64,000 nucleotides of DNA from Melieria omissa (GCA_963971225.1 OZ020269.1:103650067-103714066); one strand, 5' to 3'. Counted from the stretch's first letter, positions 33,575 to 46,623 are shown. Notes: generated by a model from the letters alone, not told the origin. Made by a program: numbers and translations.

Positions 33575-33800
33575 TTCTTGTACGTTTAGAAACACAATCA
33601 CGACAGTCAGGAACGATCATTGACACAGAAAGTAAGATGTAAGAAGTAAGTAAAACCATTTGTTTTTCTTTTTCAGAAAGACAACCACTACATTCAGGAA
33701 CCTATATTGATACTATGACGAAAAAAAGAAAGTAAGACCGTTTATTTTCCTTCTTCAGAACAACAACCACGATGGAAATCATTATTTGACAATCCTCAAC
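33575..33800. repeat. Diverged minisatellite of about 85 bp
   Basis: 'agaaacacaatcacgacagt' (33589), 'agaaagacaaccactacatt' (33677) and 'agaacaacaaccacgatgg' (33757) start related units, the first two followed by 'caggaac', then 'attgacac' or 'attgatac' and 'aaagtaaga'. Confidence 0.65.
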
Positions 33801-33983
33801 GTCTAAAATCATGAAAGATGCATAGGCAATAATTTCAATAAAACCTATTTAAAAGGACACTGCAGTAAAAATTATTTAGAAAAGGCGAAAGACATTAAAA
33901 TCTGAAGCAGAAACACAACAATTTTGTGGAAAACTCTAACTGGTAAAAAATATATAGAAGCGGCATTGGGAAGATTATCAGCT

Positions 33984-34586
33984 TGAACCCTTTTGCGACT
34001 ACTGGGACAATATGTCACAGTAAATTTGAAGCACGCATAACTTTGTACTTCTCAACATATTAGAAACCCAAAGGATCCCACTATTTGTTGCATTAATGCC
34101 TTAATTACATTACATTGCATTAATTAGATTTAACAAAATTTTCATGTCCATTCATCTGCTGAAAATTATAAGCTCCCAGGATAACGATCAAGGACTTTGC
34201 TTGGATCCCAAACAAACTTTTTAATCCTGTTTTCTAATTTCTTTGCAGTTAACCCCAGAAGGGTAACCTTTGTCGATTCGACGAACAATACATACATTTT
34301 TTCAAATTTCTTCTTATTCTCCGATCTGATTTCTTTCTCTTCTTATGTGATCTCAGTTGGCGATGTGTTTTATTGTGCGAATTATTTACAAACAAATGTC
34401 TAAGTTTTATTTCTTAATGAAGTTGGAGTTTGTACGATTTCTAGTTCTTCCAAAAAGCGGAGTTGAATACGACTTCGTCGATTTGACGAAGATTACCAAC
34501 AACGTATGTTAAATATGATTACCCTTCTAGAAAAAGAGAAAAAGATGAATAGAGATATAAAAAAAATTTCGTCACGAAAGGGTTAA
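33984..34586. mobile_element. TTAA-type MITE (33988-34582), left target mutated
   Basis: The left end CCCTTTTGCGACTACTGGGA is closely related to the left end of the element at 46628 (CCCTTTCTGGACTACTGGGA). The right end is GTCACGAAAGGG followed by TTAA (34583-34586); the left flank is TGAA (33984-33987), a one-base change from TTAA. The length is 595 bp. Internal 'gtcgattcgacgaacaatac' and 'tcgatttgacgaagattacc' are related. No transposase. Confidence 0.75.
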
Positions 34587-36790
34587 AGGGTGTAAAAGCT
34601 ATAATGTGCCTGTACTTGTGTTGGTACTGGATGTCTGTGAACTGTAAAGTATAGTTAGTTACAGTAGGTTATAGTTAGTTAGGATAGTTATAGACTTTAG
34701 AAGATATGTAAATAAGTAAAGATGGTTTGGCAAATTGTGAGCATGATATTAACACAGAAACGTCCAAAGGAGTAAAAATTACTATGAGGTTTTTTTATAA
34801 ATATGTTGCATTGTTACTGAAAACAAATCTTCCCTAACATTTACTTTATTTTAAAGCCTATTTATTTTACAAAATGCTTACCATATTCTGTGAGATAATT
34901 CACGGAGAGCTTTTAAGTAAGCTTGACTTGGTCTGGCATTCTATTGTTAAGGGCAAAACTACGGTATATAACATATACAGTTATGAGTTGTGTAATAGAA
35001 TGAATTGATAGAGAGAAGTTAGAGAAAGAATGAAGATACATTTCGAGGTAGATAACCGTTTGCTTGAATCTTTCAAATGGTAAGGTGATGTACTCTTTTG
35101 TCTGTTTGTTGAATATTTAAATAAACTCTGAACAAAGAAAATACCACTTGACACTTTTTTGCATCACAATGGAACCCTTATTGATAATCGAGTGTATTTT
35201 TTAATAGCCAACTTGGCTCGTAAACCTAACCTAAAAATGTTTGTTAACAAAAAACATGCGACAATCGTTTGCCAACATGAACATTCGTACATGTAAAAGT
35301 TAATTTAAATTTAATTGCTTATAACATGATTGCATATTCATATCTTTGCCGCATTGTCAAAAAATATTTATGTTGATAAAACAATGCAGGCAAAAATTGA
35401 AAATTGTGTAAATGCCTGCGGGCGACTGTATGCGGCAAAATATTTTTGGGGGTAATTAAGTTTTGACATATTTAAACGTAGGTAAATTTGTTGCCAAGTC
35501 TGACATGTGTGAAAACTATGGCTTATGCAATGGTAGAGGGAAATGCTTGAAGAGCAGTTGGCATGAGAAGCTGGAGGTTAGAAGGAATTGTGAATGAAAT
35601 TTGATCTCGAATTTATTAAATTAGATTCAGGAAGAAACTCTGAACAGAATAATAAATAGAATAATAATTCGTATAAATGTTTACATAGAATCCTCACAAT
35701 CGATATGCTTACGCACACAGGCGCACTGTGTTCAGTTTTGCATGTGTGTTGCCACCTTTACCCATTAAAGGTGATGCCACTCATTCAGGTAATTACCAGA
35801 AATTGGCTCTAGAATTGGCATCAGACCCACTTGGCAGTGTCAGACAAGTGAAAACAGTGCAACCCACTGTTGGCAGCCAATTGTCCTCAATAACAACAAC
35901 AACAACAGCAACAACAGTGTTTACACATTTATTTGCTTAGACGTTTAGAAATTTGATAAAAGCTGCCGAGTTTTGTTTTGTCGTTTTGTTGTTTTGTGCA
36001 GACTCGCTCCAGACAGGCATTTTATAGCTCAAGGATATAATTTAAAAGCTTCAAAGATATCAACTGCCGTCGCGCCCCAATGTTGGCTGCACTCTCGCTC
36101 GATTCGGGCGGTCTGCAAAAATCGACAGCGGCGACGGCGACGGCAACGACGGCGGCAACTTTTCGCTAATGTTTTTATTACTTTTACTTTTGTTTTGTTT
36201 GATTGTGTTTTTGTTGCTGTTTTTGTTTTCTCCTTTCGGTGTTTATTGTTTGTGTACATTGGCGTTGCCGAAGCTTTTTACATTTCATTTAATTTCGAAT
36301 TTTCGCTTACGGCCAAAAATGCTTTATGGGCGGCAAGGCGAATGGGTTGTGGTGGTGGGGGGTGGAGTGGAGTGGAGTGGAATGAGTCGAGTAAGGTTTT
36401 GGTATCAGCCAGACACTGCAACGCGCCGAGTGTGCAGCGGGTGGTAATAAATTTCTCGACAGGGTTGTAATTCGGTAATAGGCGTTATTAGCATTCAATT
36501 CGGGTCGATGGAAAGGGATGGCAGGGGGAGAAGGGGGAGGGGTAAGAACTTGCGCTGCTGCGTCTATGGATGGGCGGATTAAGGTGAATATTACAACAAC
36601 AACAATGACGATTACTGGTAGTTAAGACAAAGGATTCGACAAGGTTTTTGTGTGTGTGTGTGTGTGTGGCGCACATCAGAGGGCGGAAAGGTAACGGGCA
36701 CAAAGTCGGTGGTGTGGGGGTGTAATGCCAATAAATGCTCTTGGAAAGTTAACCTTGCCACTCGATCATGCCAATTCACTTGACTGCAGG
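34587..36790. other. Host-like non-coding block with simple repeats
   Basis: Contains a 'tagttagttacag' microrepeat (34645-34690), CAA repeats (35890-35915), a GGCGAC/CGG-rich patch (36120-36155), a G-rich 'gagtggagtggagtgg' run (36360-36385) and (GT)n (36648-36668). Several overlapping ORFs on both strands up to 165 codons result from this low-complexity composition. No coding call. Confidence 0.5.
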
Positions 36791-36799
36791 TGTTGTTGC

Positions 36800-37285
36800 A
36801 AAGGAAATGTGCATTGTTTGAAATTATCTACATCCAGTCCATTAAATGTAAACATTGCACAGAGATGCTGGTTGAAAATGAACCAAATATTTAAATATTT
36901 TAAATTTGAAATTGTTTGAAATTGTCTACATTATTCTACTAAATGTAAACATTCCACAGAGATGCTGGTAGAAAATGAATGCAATTTTAAAATATTTTAA
37001 ATTTGAAATTCTTTACATTATTCTATCAAATGTAAATAGAGATGCTGGTAGAAAATTAATAAAAATTTTAAATATTTTAAATTTTAAATTTTTGGAAATT
37101 GTCTACATTATTCTATTAAATGTAAACAATGCATAGAGATGTTGGTTGAAAATGAATCAAATTTTTTTATATTTTAAATTTAAAATTTTTTGAAACTGTC
37201 TACATTATTCTATTCAATGTAAAGAATCCATAGAGATGCTGGTTGAAAATGAATCAAATTTTTAAATATTTTAAAAAAGTTGAGC
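36800..37285. repeat. 97-bp tandem array, five copies
   Basis: The marker 'agagatg(c/t)tgg' occurs at 36861, 36958, 37038, 37135 and 37232 (spacings 97, 80, 97, 97). The unit also holds 'ttgtctacattattctatta', 'aaatgtaaac' and 'aatattttaaattt'. The third copy has lost about 17 bp. This is the left edge of a larger region of related GTAAAC-rich sequence. Confidence 0.93.
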
Positions 37286-40200
37286 AAGCTCTAAAATGTC
37301 AAATTAGAGTACTTAGACGATGTCGAAAACTACTCATATGACTTCAAATTTATGTCTGCTCATTCAATTTATTTAATTTATGTCGCCTCAAGTTAATAAA
37401 GAATTAAGTTTGCTGCTAACCGGGATGTAAAAAATATTGTAAACAACTATCAAACTGTGTAGACAATTCTGCAAAATACATAAATTATTCTCTACTTACA
37501 GGTTAACAATAAAAATGCAGTGTAGAGTTCTGAACAATATGTAAACAACGCTTAACAAATGGTAAAAAGTGAGCAAATTATTTCAAAAATTTACTTAAAC
37601 ACTTTAAAATCTAAAGCAAAGAGGAAAAAGGTAAACTTGAGAAAACTTTTCATTATGTAAATAACACTTAAATTATAAACATTAATGTGAATCGTCATGT
37701 AGAAAACGTTAAAAATGTGATAAACATTGAGAAAACAGGTAAATAATGGAACTAGGAATTTTACATTTTGTTTAAAACACTTAAATTGCGGTAAAAATTG
37801 ATCACCGAATGTAAAATGTTATGTAAAAAACTCTCAAAATTTGGCAAGAATTGAGACCGAAGGTAGACAATGAAATTGGAACTTTTCATTTTGTTAAAAA
37901 CACCTCAAATACAGTAAATATTGATAGCCGAATGTAAAACGTGATGTAAAAAGCTCTACAAATTTAGCATACAAAGTAAACCATGAAATTGGAACTTTAC
38001 ATTTTGATCACCGAATGTAAAACGTTATGTAAAAATCTCAAAATTTGGGAAAGATACCAAAGGTAAATAATGAAATTGCAATTTTACAATTTGTTAAAAA
38101 CACTTAAAATACGGCAAACATTGATCACAGAACGTAAAATATTATGTAAACAATTCTCAAAATTTGGCAAGAATTGAGACCAAAGGTAAACAATGAAATT
38201 GGAACTTTACATTCTGGTTTAAACACCTCAAATACAGTAAACATTGATAGCCGAATGTAAAACGTGATGTAAAAAACTCTAAAAATTTAGCATACAAAGG
38301 TAAACAATGAAATCAAATATTAAAAACACTAAAACAATCGTCAACGTTGAGCATTGGATGTGAAACATTATGTAAAAAACTCTAAAAATTTGGCAAGAAT
38401 TAAGAAAAGGTAAACAATAAAATTGGAATTTTATATTTTGTCATTGAGACCAAAGGTAAACAACGAAATTTGAATTTTAGATTTTATTGAAAACACAAAA
38501 CATATCGTCAACATTGAGCATCGAATGTAAAACGTTATGTAAAAAACTCAAAATTTGGGGAAAGAATTGAGAAAAAAGCGTAAACAATAAAATAGGAACT
38601 TTACGTTGTATTAAAATGACTAAAAATATCGTCAATATTAGCATCAATTATAAATCGTTATGTAAAAAACTCTAAAAATTTTCCAATCATTGAGAAAAAA
38701 GGTAAACAATTAAATTGGAACTTTACATTTAGTTAAAAACACTGAAAAAAGTATGAAGTGAGAAATAGAATAAGAAAAAAAGTAAAAAAATAAAAAAATT
38801 AATGTAGAAAAATATGTACAAGATATTTAAACTGTAGTAAACAATGCGAATATAATGTAAACAATTATATTAATTACATAAATAAACCTAAAAAATATGT
38901 AAATAGAATTTTAAAGAAAAGTTATGTAGAGAACATGAGTAAACAACAAATTTTTAATGCTAAATTTTTTAAATTGGAACTTTACATTTTGCTAGAGACG
39001 TTAAAAAAGTATGAAATAAGAAATAAAGTAAGAAATAAATGTAGAAAATTATATACAAGACATTGAAATTAAAGTAAACAATGCGAATAGAATGTAAAAA
39101 ATTATTTCAATTACATAAAAAAGCCTACAAAATATGTAAATCGAAATTTAAAAGAAAAGTTATGTAAAGAACATGAGTAAACAACGAAGTTTTAATGTAG
39201 ATAATTATGTAAAGAACATAATAAAGCCTCAACGAATCAGTTATTGACAGAATTTTCTATACTATACATGTATAAATGTAAATAATGGCATCAATGAATA
39301 GCCAAACAATGTAGAAAACAATGTAAACTACATGGGCTTCAGTTTCAGGCTTCAATAGGCTTTCGATTATAAAGTTATCTTAAAAATTTACTACATGAAT
39401 AATTTAAACAACGTTGAAATTTTTTTAAACAATAAAAAACAAGTCAAGAAATCATGCAAAGTAAACAATTTGTGTATTTTTAATGTAAAAAATAGATAAT
39501 AATTATAGAAATTATATAAGGTTAGCAATTCAATATCCATTATTTAGTTATGTTAAAAATTTACTACTTATATGAAAAATAAAAGCAAAGTTGGAAATTT
39601 TGTAAACAATGAATAAACAAGTAAAAGTTCGATGCAAAGTAAACAATTGTGCTATTTTTAATGTAAAAAATATATGATTTATATAGAAATTATATAACTT
39701 TAGCAAATCAATATCCATTATCAAGTTATCTTTAAAATTTACTACCTATATGAGAATTAATAACAACGTTGAAATTTAAAAAAAAAAAATAAACAAGTAA
39801 AAAAGCTACTTTTAGTGTAAAAAATATATAATTATTATATAACATAGCAATTTCATACTCGTCCAACATTATAAATATTAAAGCAATTAATAAACAATGT
39901 AAAAACAATCATGTAAACTATTCAAATAAGCCTCAATTACCAGGTAAACTAAAAAAATTACTACATGAAAAAGGTAAAAACGTTAAAAATGTTGTAAACA
40001 ATATGTAAAAAACTTACAAAATCATTTAACGTAAACATTTCAGCCCCAATGAAAGTAAAAACTTATGTAAACAATTAAACCAGTCAATGTTGACAACCTT
40101 TTGAAGTTTTCTTTTGCACCAGAGCATAAAATTTAAACGAAATTTGGCATAAAAGAATGTCAAACATTAAGTAGAAAATATATAGACTGATTAAATAATG

Positions 40201-40300
40201 TAGACAACATTTCAAATTGTTTACAACATCAGCAAACAACAAAGAAAAACTTTTCAAATAAATATTTTGTTTGCATATAGAAAAGAAAACAATGATGTAG
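37286..40300. repeat. Degenerate GTAAAC-rich AT array, about 3 kb
   Basis: A mosaic of higher-order units. From 37740 to 38740 the order 'ggtaaacaatgaaattggaa', 'ctttacattttgttaaaaac', 'attgatcaccgaatgtaaaa', 'gttatgtaaaaaactctaaa', 'atttggcaagaattgaga' recurs about every 100-190 bp. From 38760 to 39250 a second unit (with 'aagtatgaa', 'agtaaacaatgcgaat') appears twice. From 39400 to 39850 a third ('aagttatctttaaaatttac', 'acaagtaaaa') recurs. The motif GTAAACA is present at least 20 times by eye between 36840 and 40080. Fully non-coding. Confidence 0.85.
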
Positions 40301-41530
40301 ACAACATTAACATTCGCGTCTCGAACGCCCAACACCGTTCGCTCGTTCACCTTGCGCGCCTCGACTGGTTAATATACCGCCGCATTTTTGTGGTTATAAT
40401 CGGATTTTATTACGAATTAACGAGGGTTGCCGTGTTACTTTTTTGCAGGTTTGTTTATTTGTGTTTGTGTGCTGGCAGCTGCTTTGCGAACGCTCTGTCG
40501 GTATTTATTTGATTTTTATTACAAGTGTAACTCGGCGCCGGCAGCAAAGCGGGCGTTGAAGACAAGCAACCATTGCTGCAAAGAAGGAACGGGGTCCTTG
40601 CTGTTTTTGCGCACATCGGCAAAACTTACAGCCGCTTTTATTTGGCTCTGTGTGTATGTGCCAATAACTCTGTGTGTGTGTGTGCATGACTGCCTGTCGG
40701 TATTTGTGTGTTTGTATGAAATTTTGGCGCAAGCAGAAAGCATTTTCCTTCAAATTCAGTTCATTTCATTTGTTCGCATTTGCTTCACTGCACTAATGCT
40801 CACATTGTTGCGTACAATGAAATCCTGCGCTGCCGTTACCTCCTTCCTTTACCGTTGTCTGGTTGACTGTCTGTCTGCATTGGTTTATGTGTGTGTGTGT
40901 GTGTGACTAGCTTGCAATGATTTGGATTTTTATATGCCTGGCAAAATTTTATTACTTTGTGCCATTGTTTTGTGGGACTTGTGGGCCGCGCATAATTTGT
41001 TGTCTTGTCGTTTTGCTATTCGTTTCGAGGAAGTCTTTGAAGTTGGCTCCGCTGCAGAGCAAATTACGAATTACTGCAAAAATTAGTCATGAAAAATTAT
41101 GGCATGGCAGAGATTTGCAGCGATTACAACTGATTAATCCTTTTCTAATTAACTTTATCCGAATTGCCATTCGGTTTCGGGGAATTTGCAATGCTTTGCG
41201 AATAGCATTGCAAAATTTCGAATAATAAACGACAACGAGTCCATTCATTTTCATTTGTGGCAAACAAATTGGAAATAAAAATGCTTCACTGATATGAGTG
41301 GTGTGAGTTTATTCGATTGAGACTGTGTAGTGGCACAATGAGAAATTATGATACTGAATGTAACTCTGACAGCACAAAAAGATATATGTAGTTTGAATTT
41401 ACTTGAGCCGAAGCAGCAAAACATTTGATAATCTGAGCAGTGGTGCATACCGATTTTGGGAGATTCTGCACACAACTTTGAGCCATAATACCATTTGAAA
41501 CCACATTTGCCACCTAAAAGTAATAATGAT
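40301..41530. other. Host-like non-coding block with GT repeats
   Basis: Moderate GC with (GT)n at 40669-40685 and 40888-40904. ORFs of 159 and 102 codons (40427-40906, 40917-41225) are cysteine/valine/leucine-rich products of TGT/GTG repeats with no domain. No coding call. Confidence 0.45.
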
Positions 41531-41534
41531 AATT

Positions 41535-41775
41535 GACTGGCAGGTTGGAAGGGACCTACAGTTTTATGCCGATTCCAAATGGCGAGTTGGGTGCTTTTTC
41601 ATAGGCAATTTTACTCTCAGAGGTCTGCCATTTCCTGCTGAGAGGACAGCCGCCGAAAGAAAAATTTCAGTTTTCTTATTTTTCGGTGTTAGCAGCAACA
41701 GAGTCTTGAACCTGGGTTCGAGCGTCGCATATCACTCGCGGCCCCACGCACTATCCAGCTAAGCTACGGCGGCCA
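41535..41775 (-). mobile_element. tRNA-headed SINE, reverse orientation
   Basis: Read on the minus strand from 41775: 'gccgccgtagcttagctgg' with an A box, then 'aggttcaagactc' as B box (near 41711-41723), 'tgttgctgctaacaccgaaa', 'cctctcagcaggaaatggca', 'ttgcctatgaaaaagc' and 'aatcggcataaaactgtagg'. It matches 52738-52985 over its whole length. No 3' tail module like that at 15061 is attached. Confidence 0.9.
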
Positions 41776-42620
41776 CCTAGAATTACAGTAACCAAAAAAA
41801 CAGTTGGCAGTTTGAACCCTCAAGCCCTCCTCGCGTCTGTCACTGAAATAAATATATCTTCATATTTGTCAGAATCGCCGGCTGATCTCGACCAACCCCA
41901 AACACAGGAAACTGGTGGTTTTCCTAATTCTTCGGACTTCACATTGGACTTTATAGGAGTTCGAAAGTTCTAACCGAGTCATAGACAAGCTGTCTGTCTC
42001 ATCATCCCTTACTTAAGTTTTTAAATTAAGAACAGATTGTTGAAATTTTTCTAAAGTTCAATTTTTAGAGATCGAAAATAGACTATACAAATTAAAAACG
42101 GAATGGTTACAGTTACAAAAACTGCATAGAAGTTTACATCTATAGTTTGAATTTAGAAACTTTTAGACAGTGCAATCACCAAAACCCACTGTTAGACCTT
42201 GAAACTAGGGCCTCGCAATTTCCAGGTTTACTCAAACTTAATGCCGAAAATTTTTGGGGGTGGAAACCCCCTTCCCTTCCTTTGAGATACCACAAATTCC
42301 ACCTGTTTGAAAAGTGTACGCAACACTGTTTCTTTAATATGTCTTAGAACACACTTCTAGGAATCGAATTTAGAGCCTCTGGTGAGCAAACACAATGCAC
42401 TACTTGATAGACTATTGATGCCAGCTTTCCTCATGATGAGTTAGACTAAAAAAGTTGTCTAAATTATAAGAACTAAGAGGTTTCAGTCCAACGATTTGCT
42501 AAAGCGAATTTTCGAATATTGAGGCTTGGAATGTTTAGTCATCAAAAAACATTACTAGAACTTGAAAGCAGAAGATAAAGTTATTTTTTCATCTTAAAAT
42601 TAATTTTGTTATACAAAACC
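41776..42620. other. Unassigned non-coding DNA
   Basis: Mixed sequence without recognised elements or coding regions. Confidence 0.35.
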
Positions 42621-42623
42621 GGG

Positions 42624-43007
42624 AGGCTTGAATACTCGTAACGAGTAGAGTGACGAGTCATCAAAATGGTACTAGGCCGAGAGAATTGGGATGGTGAGCA
42701 AAACCGACGAGTTATTCAAACGTATTTTGACTCGTAGCGAATCATTTCGGTTTTACAATGCACAAAATGAACTCGCCCAATTAAACTCAACTCCGCATGT
42801 TACGAGCGATTCCGCTCGCTGCGAAAAAGAGAAAAATATAACGGTAAAGTAGTACTCGGCCTAGTAAACAACATGTGATTCTAGTGACTCTCTTGCCACT
42901 CTACTCCGTCACTGACTCAATCAACAACTCGCCTTACTGTTTAGACGAAACGAGTACTCGTTCGAGTTGCTGTCTCGTCACTCTACTCGTTACGTGTAAT
43001 CAAGCCT
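42624..43007. mobile_element. MITE with imperfect 33-bp TIRs (384 bp)
   Basis: The left end is 'aggcttgaatactcgtaacg' followed by 'agtagagtgacgag'. The right end is its inverse complement ('ctcgtcactctactcgttac', 'gtgtaatcaagcct') with about four differences. The inside is rich in further ACTCG/CGAGT words on both strands, so it can fold extensively. A clear target duplication could not be identified, so the class is unknown. Confidence 0.75.
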
Positions 43008-43555
43008 TAAGGATGTTAAGACCGCGGCTTCATTGGAAAAGCTCGGAAACAGACTGTTTCCATTCCTAAGACTTGTTTACGTTTGTATGAATTAAAGACA
43101 AAAACATTTCGGTAGCTTAAAAATATTTTCATCCGGTCAGGTTGTTAGACAGTCTTGACATTGAAACTAAAAGGAGTTCAAAATTCGACTAAGAGTCTAA
43201 AAGTAAAACCTTTTAGTTACTTGAGCTGATTTAAATTTGTTTCAGAATATAAACTAAATATTGTGAGCACGGATCAGTTTTATTAGCACCAGGAACTTCG
43301 TGACGAATAGTTCACTCGATATATTTTTATTATGAATAGAAATTTTCAGACAGCAAGAAGTACAAAAAGTGAAAGAAAAAGACTTAAGTCAATAACTTCA
43401 ACATCCTACAAATAATTTCACTATGGAAGTTGAAGATATTGCGATTCCAGGTTTGTTAAATCCGTACTGAGAGTTTAATGAAAGAAACTCGGTGCTGCTT
43501 AGAACGATTAGACCGACGTTAGGTGACAGTAAATCTCGAAAATGGACAGTTTCGT
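43008..43555. other. Unassigned spacer
   Basis: Possibly a decayed extension of the following 200-bp repeat (words such as 'agttcaaaattcgact', 'acttgagctgattt'). No gene. Confidence 0.3.
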
Positions 43556-43559
43556 TCAT

Positions 43560-43930
43560 TATCCAAGGCAAATTAAAGTTTTTATTAAAACTTGTATTCA
43601 CTTTAACTGTTCAGCAATGCTTTCACAATTCAGAAGTAGGAGCTCCTCTCCCTTAAAGTTATCTAAACATTTTTTCAGAGCTTAGAACTGGCTCTTCCTG
43701 ATGAGTTATTAGACCAACAAATAAATCAAAACTCAAGACTAGAAACATGCTCGGAGCTTCTAGAGGTCTATAAGGATGTTTTTATCAGAACTTTTGTTCA
43801 CTTGAGCTGTTCAACAATGTTTTCAGAGTTCAGAAGTAGGAGTTCCTCTCCTTTAAAGTTGTCTTAAACATGTTTATAGAGTTTAAAACTGGATCTTCCT
43901 GATGAATTTGATATTCAACAATTGATTGAG
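43560..43930. repeat. 200-bp tandem duplication
   Basis: 'ctttaactgttcagcaatgc' (43601) and 'cttgagctgttcaacaatgt' (43801) start matching segments that continue with 'ttcagaagtaggag(c/t)tcctctcc', 'ttaaagtt' and 'ctggctcttcctgatga' or 'ctggatcttcctgatga'. Period is 200 bp. Confidence 0.88.
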
Positions 43931-44449
43931 AGTTAGTTATGGAAGTTTTCGTCATTAGATTGGTGTTTTCTCCAATAGTTAGGACAGTATTCCAACTACT
44001 GGAATTTAGAAACTTTCAGTCGCACGAATTGATAGAAAATTTTGCAATATTACATTTGGAAATAAATGAAATTCCAAGAAAAAATTACCTTTAAATATCC
44101 AATACTACAACAATTGTCATTAACAAGCAACGTGTGCCGGATTCCTCAATTGGTTTACATTAGTTTTGGTTTGAAAAAAATTCCCAAAAACCGCTTTCCC
44201 CACATTTTCTGCTCTAGTCGTGTCACTGACTTTGCTCACTTTCCCAAAAGTCAAACACCAGCCATACCATCCAGTCCAGTCATCCATTATGCTGTCGGTG
44301 TGCCTTTGCGTAAAGTGAAACCAAACACAAAAACAAACCAACAAGAACAACAACAATAAATGCCCAAAACAACGTTTATATATGCAAGTGTCTCAAACAT
44401 GGCATCACGTCGCGTCAGTGCAACAAATTCAAGTTAATTGAATTCCATA

Positions 44450-45590
44450 CAGAGTGTAATTTTACACAACAATAACAACAACAACAACAATAAAAGCAAA
44501 AACAACCACCACAACTAAACAACATTAACAACGAAAATGCGAGCAACATGTAACGAGTAATTTTCGGTGAGACACCACTAGTCGAGCGAAACTTGTTGAT
44601 TGCTGCCGCCGCCGTTGTTGGCTGACTGACTGGTCGGTTGATTGAATGGACTAGACTGAAGGATGGATGCGGCGACGCGGCGGCAGTTGCGCGACAGCAA
44701 AACGTAGCGGCAGCAACAGCAGCAATGCTTAAAATGAATTTAGCTTGAAATTGCTTCTTTAGCTACACGACAACACAGAACACCAGCAGCAGCAGCAGCA
44801 ACAACAACAAAAAGCAAGTTGCAACAGCGCCAATAGCAAACGCTGCTCAATTACAATTGGCGACCGTTTTTCATGCGCGCGTCAACAACTACCAGCAATA
44901 ACAATAACAACAAATAGACAAAATTCAGTTTGCAACAATAACAATAACAACAATGTGAATGAATTGTATTGTATTGTTAGAGCAACAACTTTGGTGTATA
45001 TTAACAGTGGATTAACAATACAAAAATGTATGTGTGTGTGTATTAGAAAAGTTAATAGAAATTTAAAACATTACAACAACAAACAACAAAAACAAAAAAT
45101 AAAATAAAATAAAATAAAATAAAAAAAATAAAATACAATAAAATAAATCAATAATATATATTTTTTATTATATAAACTATAAATTATTGTATAAGAATAA
45201 GTTACACAACAACAAAATAGCTGTTTATAAATAACAACTAATTTAAAATCAACCAACAGCCAACAACAAAAATAAGAAACAATAACATAACAACAACTAC
45301 AACAGAACACTTATTTAGCACAATACAATAACATATAAAACAATATACAATATACAACAAAAACAACAACAACAACATAGAACAGAAAAATTGCAGTCTT
45401 TGAAGAAAGTGGCAACAAGAATGTAGATCAACAATGAAGAAGATTGTAGAATAACGTATGTGCAACAACAATGTACAGATATACAACAAAAATGCTTAAA
45501 AAAAGTTTCAACACAACACAACTATATTTATAACGACAATACTTACATTAACAATAATTACAATAACAATACTTACAACAACAATACTTT
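44450..45590. other. CAA/CAG-rich host-like block
   Basis: Dominated by CAACAA words, with (CAG)n at 44781-44799. A less repetitive GC-rich island at 44570-44720 ('ctgccgccgccgttgttggc', 'gcggcgacgcggcggcagtt') has the look of a fly 5' untranslated region, but no start codon with a supported exon follows. An AAAAT patch is at 45098-45145. Confidence 0.45.
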
Positions 45591-46135
45591 AGACAACAAG
45601 TTGCAACAACAATACACCACGGCAATGCTTACAACAACAACAACAACACTTTGAAAAAATTTGGCAAAAACTATTCAACGCTAATACTTACAACAACAAT
45701 ATTTTAAACAAAAAGTTACAATAACAATGCAAAATGGCAATTCTTACAACAACAATAACACTTTGAAGAAAAAGTGGCAACAACAATACACAACGACAAT
45801 GCTTAAAACAACAACACTTTAAACAAAAAGATGCAACAACAATGCACAACCCCAATGCTTACAACAACAACAACAACACTTTGAAGAAAAAGTGACAACA
45901 ACAATACACAACGACAATGCTTACAACAACAACCATTAAACAAAAAGTTGTAACAACAATGCACAACGGCAATGCTTACAACAACAACAACAACACTTTA
46001 AACAAAAAGTTGTAACAACAATGCACAACGGCGATGCTTACAACAACAACAACAACAACACTTTAAACAAAAAGTTGCAACAACAAAGCACATCGACAAT
46101 ACTTGCAAGAAGTTGTAATGACAACGTATCTCAAC
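45590..46135. repeat. CAA-rich minisatellite, unit about 60 bp, about nine copies
   Basis: The repeating order is 'acttt(a/g)aa(c/g)aaaaagttgca', 'acaacaatgcacaacggcaa', then 'tgcttacaacaacaacaaca'. Copies are clearest from 45770 to 46100 and more diverged before. The unit alternates two forms (aaacaaaaag and gaagaaaaag). Confidence 0.9.
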
Positions 46136-46620
46136 AACAACATATTACAACAAAAACACAATTATATGTGTAAAACAACAAAATACAACAACAACAACAA
46201 AATCAATTTATACTATAACATCCTGAAACACAAGAACACTAACAAAGTTAAAATATAACTAACTACAACAAGTTGCTTTTAAGTGTACAAGGACAACAAC
46301 AACAATAATAACAAAATATTTTGCAATAACAAATGCAAAATTTAATGTCCAACTAAAATCCATTGCTTGGTCGACGCCTAGTTCGATGAATTTGTACAAA
46401 ACCATAAAATTCCTTTCAGAACCTCAACTTAACCCTTTCACAACCAATGGTACACATGCGTTCCATATAAAAGTTTGCTACCTCAAGACTGTGAAAAAGT
46501 GATAAGATGAGGTTATGACAGCAAGAACATTATTTGGGACACACTTGTCCCAATAATTGTGGAACAATTCAATATCGTCTAGAAAAATTTAAAAAATTAA
46601 AAATTCCCCTACATTTCTTT
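46136..46620. other. Unassigned spacer
   Basis: CAA-rich start, then ordinary AT-rich sequence. A TTAACCCTTTC motif at 46432-46442 resembles a TTAA-element end, but no matching right end was found. Confidence 0.4.
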
Positions 46621-46623
46621 TAC

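Noticed and set aside
36029..36470. Overlapping ORFs of 76-165 codons, some arginine-rich
   Set aside because: Both strands and several frames are open over CGG/CGAC-rich low-complexity sequence; no domain and no start or splice context.
40427..40906. 159-codon ORF with hydrophobic, Cys/Val-rich runs
   Set aside because: The composition follows from GT/TGTG repeats, and antisense frames are open too.
44570..44720. GC-rich island as first exon or 5' UTR
   Set aside because: The composition is suggestive only; no open coding exon or splice site could be supported.
46432..46560. Another TTAACCCTTTC element
   Set aside because: A left-end motif is present but no matching right end with TTAA was found.
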